From Clostridiales bacterium (GTDB lineage: Bacteria > Bacillota > Clostridia > Christensenellales > Aristaeellaceae), in contig SFFH01000075.1 in the NCBI GenBank assembly GCA_004557905.1, positions 1 to 12,901 of the forward strand: a stretch of DNA of 12,901 bases, read 5' to 3'. Shown piece after piece: positions 11,649 through 12,901 of the stretch (position 1 is its first letter; the number at the start of each line of letters is the position of its first letter). The position numbers were made by a program, and so were the translations under genes. Below the pieces are notes generated by a model. The model had not been told where the DNA came from, searched no databases, and saw nothing but the letters and a program-made list of their open reading frames with translations.

Positions 11649-12901
11649 ATGAAGGTTCTGGTGGTTGGCGGCGGTGGACGCGAGCATGCCGTCTGCAAGA
11701 AGCTCAAGGAGAGCAAGCTGGTCGATACCCTGCTGTGTGCGCCGGGCAACGCCGGCATCGCGCAGGTGGCGACCTGTGTGCCGGGCGTGAAGGCGACGGA
11801 CGTTCCTGCCATCGTGAAGCTGGCGAAGGACGAGCAGGTCGACTTCGTCTGCGTGACGCCGGACGATCCGCTGGCGCTGGGCTGCGTGGACGCGCTGGAG
11901 GCGGCGGGCATTCCGGCCTTCGGCCCGAGCGCGTACGCTGCGCAGATGGAGTCGAGCAAGATCTTCTCCAAAAACCTGATGAAGAAGTACGGCATTCCGA
12001 CCGCAGCGAGCGAGACGTTTGACGACATGGACGCCGCGCTTGCGTACCTGAATACCCAGGAGGCTCCGATCGTCGTCAAGGCGGACGGTCTGGCGCTGGG
12101 CAAGGGCGTCATCGTCGCACAGACGATCGATGAGGCCAAGGAAGCTGTCGTGGAGATGATGCAGGGCGGCCGGTTCGGCAAGAGCGGCGCGCGCGTGCTC
12201 ATCGAGGAGTGCATGTTCGGCCGCGAGGTGACCGTGCTGTGCTTCTGCGACGGCAAGACCATCGTGCCCATGCGCGCCAGCCAGGATCACAAGCGCGTCT
12301 TTGACAACGATCAGGGCCCGAACACCGGCGGCATGGGCGCGTTCGCCCCGAGCCCGCTGTACACGGAGGAGATCGCCGAGCGCACGATGAAGGAGATCCT
12401 CCTGCCGACGCTTCACGCCATGAATGCCGAGGGCTTCACCTTCAAGGGCGTGCTGTACGTCGGCCTGATGCTTACCGACAAGGGCCCGAGGGTGGTCGAG
12501 TACAACGCGCGTTTCGGCGACCCGGAGACGCAGGCTGTGCTACCGCTGCTTGAGAGCGATCTGATGGAGATCATGATGGCCGTGCGCAATCAGACGCTTG
12601 ACCGGATGGACATCCGGTGGAAGGATCAGGCGGCGGCGTGCATCGTGCTCGCCAGCGGCGGCTACCCGGGCAAGTACGAGAGCGGCAAGCTGATCACCGG
12701 CCTTGAAGACGCCGAGAAGATGGGCGCGACTGTCTATCACGCGGGCACAAAGCTGACCGAGGCGGGCTATGTGACCGCCGGCGGCCGCGTGCTGGGCGTG
12801 ACCGCGCTGGGCGGGTCGCTCAAGGCGGCTGTGGACAGCGCGTACGCCGCGGCGCGGAAGATCCATTTTGACGGCGCACATATGCGCAGCGACATCGGCA
12901 G
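11649..12901 (+). CDS. purD: Phosphoribosylamine-glycine ligase (GAR synthetase), cut at the window end
   Basis: PurD joins glycine to phosphoribosylamine with ATP, the second step of purine synthesis. 417 codons are visible with no stop; the family usually has about 420-425, so only a few residues are missing. Motifs in order: the N-terminal VLVVGGGGREHAV (residues 3-15), APGNAG (31-36), VTPDDPLALG in the substrate loop, the ATP-grasp stretch VVKADGLALGKGVIV, the QDHKRVFDNDQGPNTGGMGA block, VEYNARFGDPETQ with the metal-binding Glu and Asn, and a C-terminal GGRVLGVTALG. GGAGGAAAA (11637-11645) precedes the ATG by a good distance. No purine riboswitch or clear promoter is seen in the 184-nt gap upstream. 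The other purine genes are not in the window. Confidence 0.96.
   Translation, partial: MKVLVVGGGGREHAVCKKLKESKLVDTLLCAPGNAGIAQVATCVPGVKATDVPAIVKLAKDEQVDFVCVTPDDPLALGCVDALEAAGIPAFGPSAYAAQMESSKIFSKNLMKKYGIPTAASETFDDMDAALAYLNTQEAPIVVKADGLALGKGVIVAQTIDEAKEAVVEMMQGGRFGKSGARVLIEECMFGREVTVLCFCDGKTIVPMRASQDHKRVFDNDQGPNTGGMGAFAPSPLYTEEIAERTMKEILLPTLHAMNAEGFTFKGVLYVGLMLTDKGPRVVEYNARFGDPETQAVLPLLESDLMEIMMAVRNQTLDRMDIRWKDQAAACIVLASGGYPGKYESGKLITGLEDAEKMGATVYHAGTKLTEAGYVTAGGRVLGVTALGGSLKAAVDSAYAAARKIHFDGAHMRSDIG

Overview
The window looks like a chromosome segment from a fairly GC-rich bacterium of the Firmicutes, probably a clostridial (gut-type) lineage. The evidence is the gene order (L6-L18-S5-L30-L15-SecY-Adk-Map-KOW protein-IF1-L36-S13-S11-S4-alpha-L17), the four-cysteine zinc-type lid of adenylate kinase, the extended form of L17, and GGGGTTTGGGG-type intergenic repeats. 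No rRNA or tRNA gene or CRISPR array is visible. Taxonomy below class is not supported by what I can see.

Region 1 (1-8867) is the distal part of the S10-spc-alpha ribosomal protein superoperon, all on the + strand and tightly packed. It starts inside rpsH and runs through rplF, rplR, rpsE, rpmD, rplO, secY, adk, map, a small KOW RNA-binding protein gene, infA (TTG start), rpmJ, rpsM, rpsK, rpsD, rpoA and rplQ. It ends at a strong hairpin terminator. These genes supply ribosome subunits, the Sec channel, adenylate balance, N-terminal Met removal, initiation factor 1 and RNA polymerase alpha. Two things stand out. rpsK (S11) lacks about 24 codons and is frameshifted, so no full S11 is encoded here. 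The spacer between rpoA and rplQ is unusually long (177 nt) and can fold into a long bulged helix enclosing a second hairpin.

Region 2 (8868-10376) holds a single gene for a GMP-synthase-like protein and its terminator. The ATP-pyrophosphatase P-loop is intact, but the glutaminase domain has lost its nucleophilic Cys and catalytic His, and the XMP-site signatures are also altered. It is a divergent GuaA paralogue that probably does something other than glutamine-dependent GMP synthesis.

Region 3 (10377-11648) holds a tandem GNAT acetyltransferase-like gene with its own extended -10 promoter and a leader hairpin. Two copies of a twin-hairpin repeat flank it in opposite orientations. They differ by compensatory base-pair changes.

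Region 4 (11649-12901) is purD (GAR synthetase of purine synthesis), cut by the window edge just before its expected C-terminus.

The best candidates for new biology are the inactivated GuaA paralogue, the rpoA-rplQ RNA structure and the twin-hairpin repeat family. The rpsK lesion may be biology or an assembly error and should be checked first.
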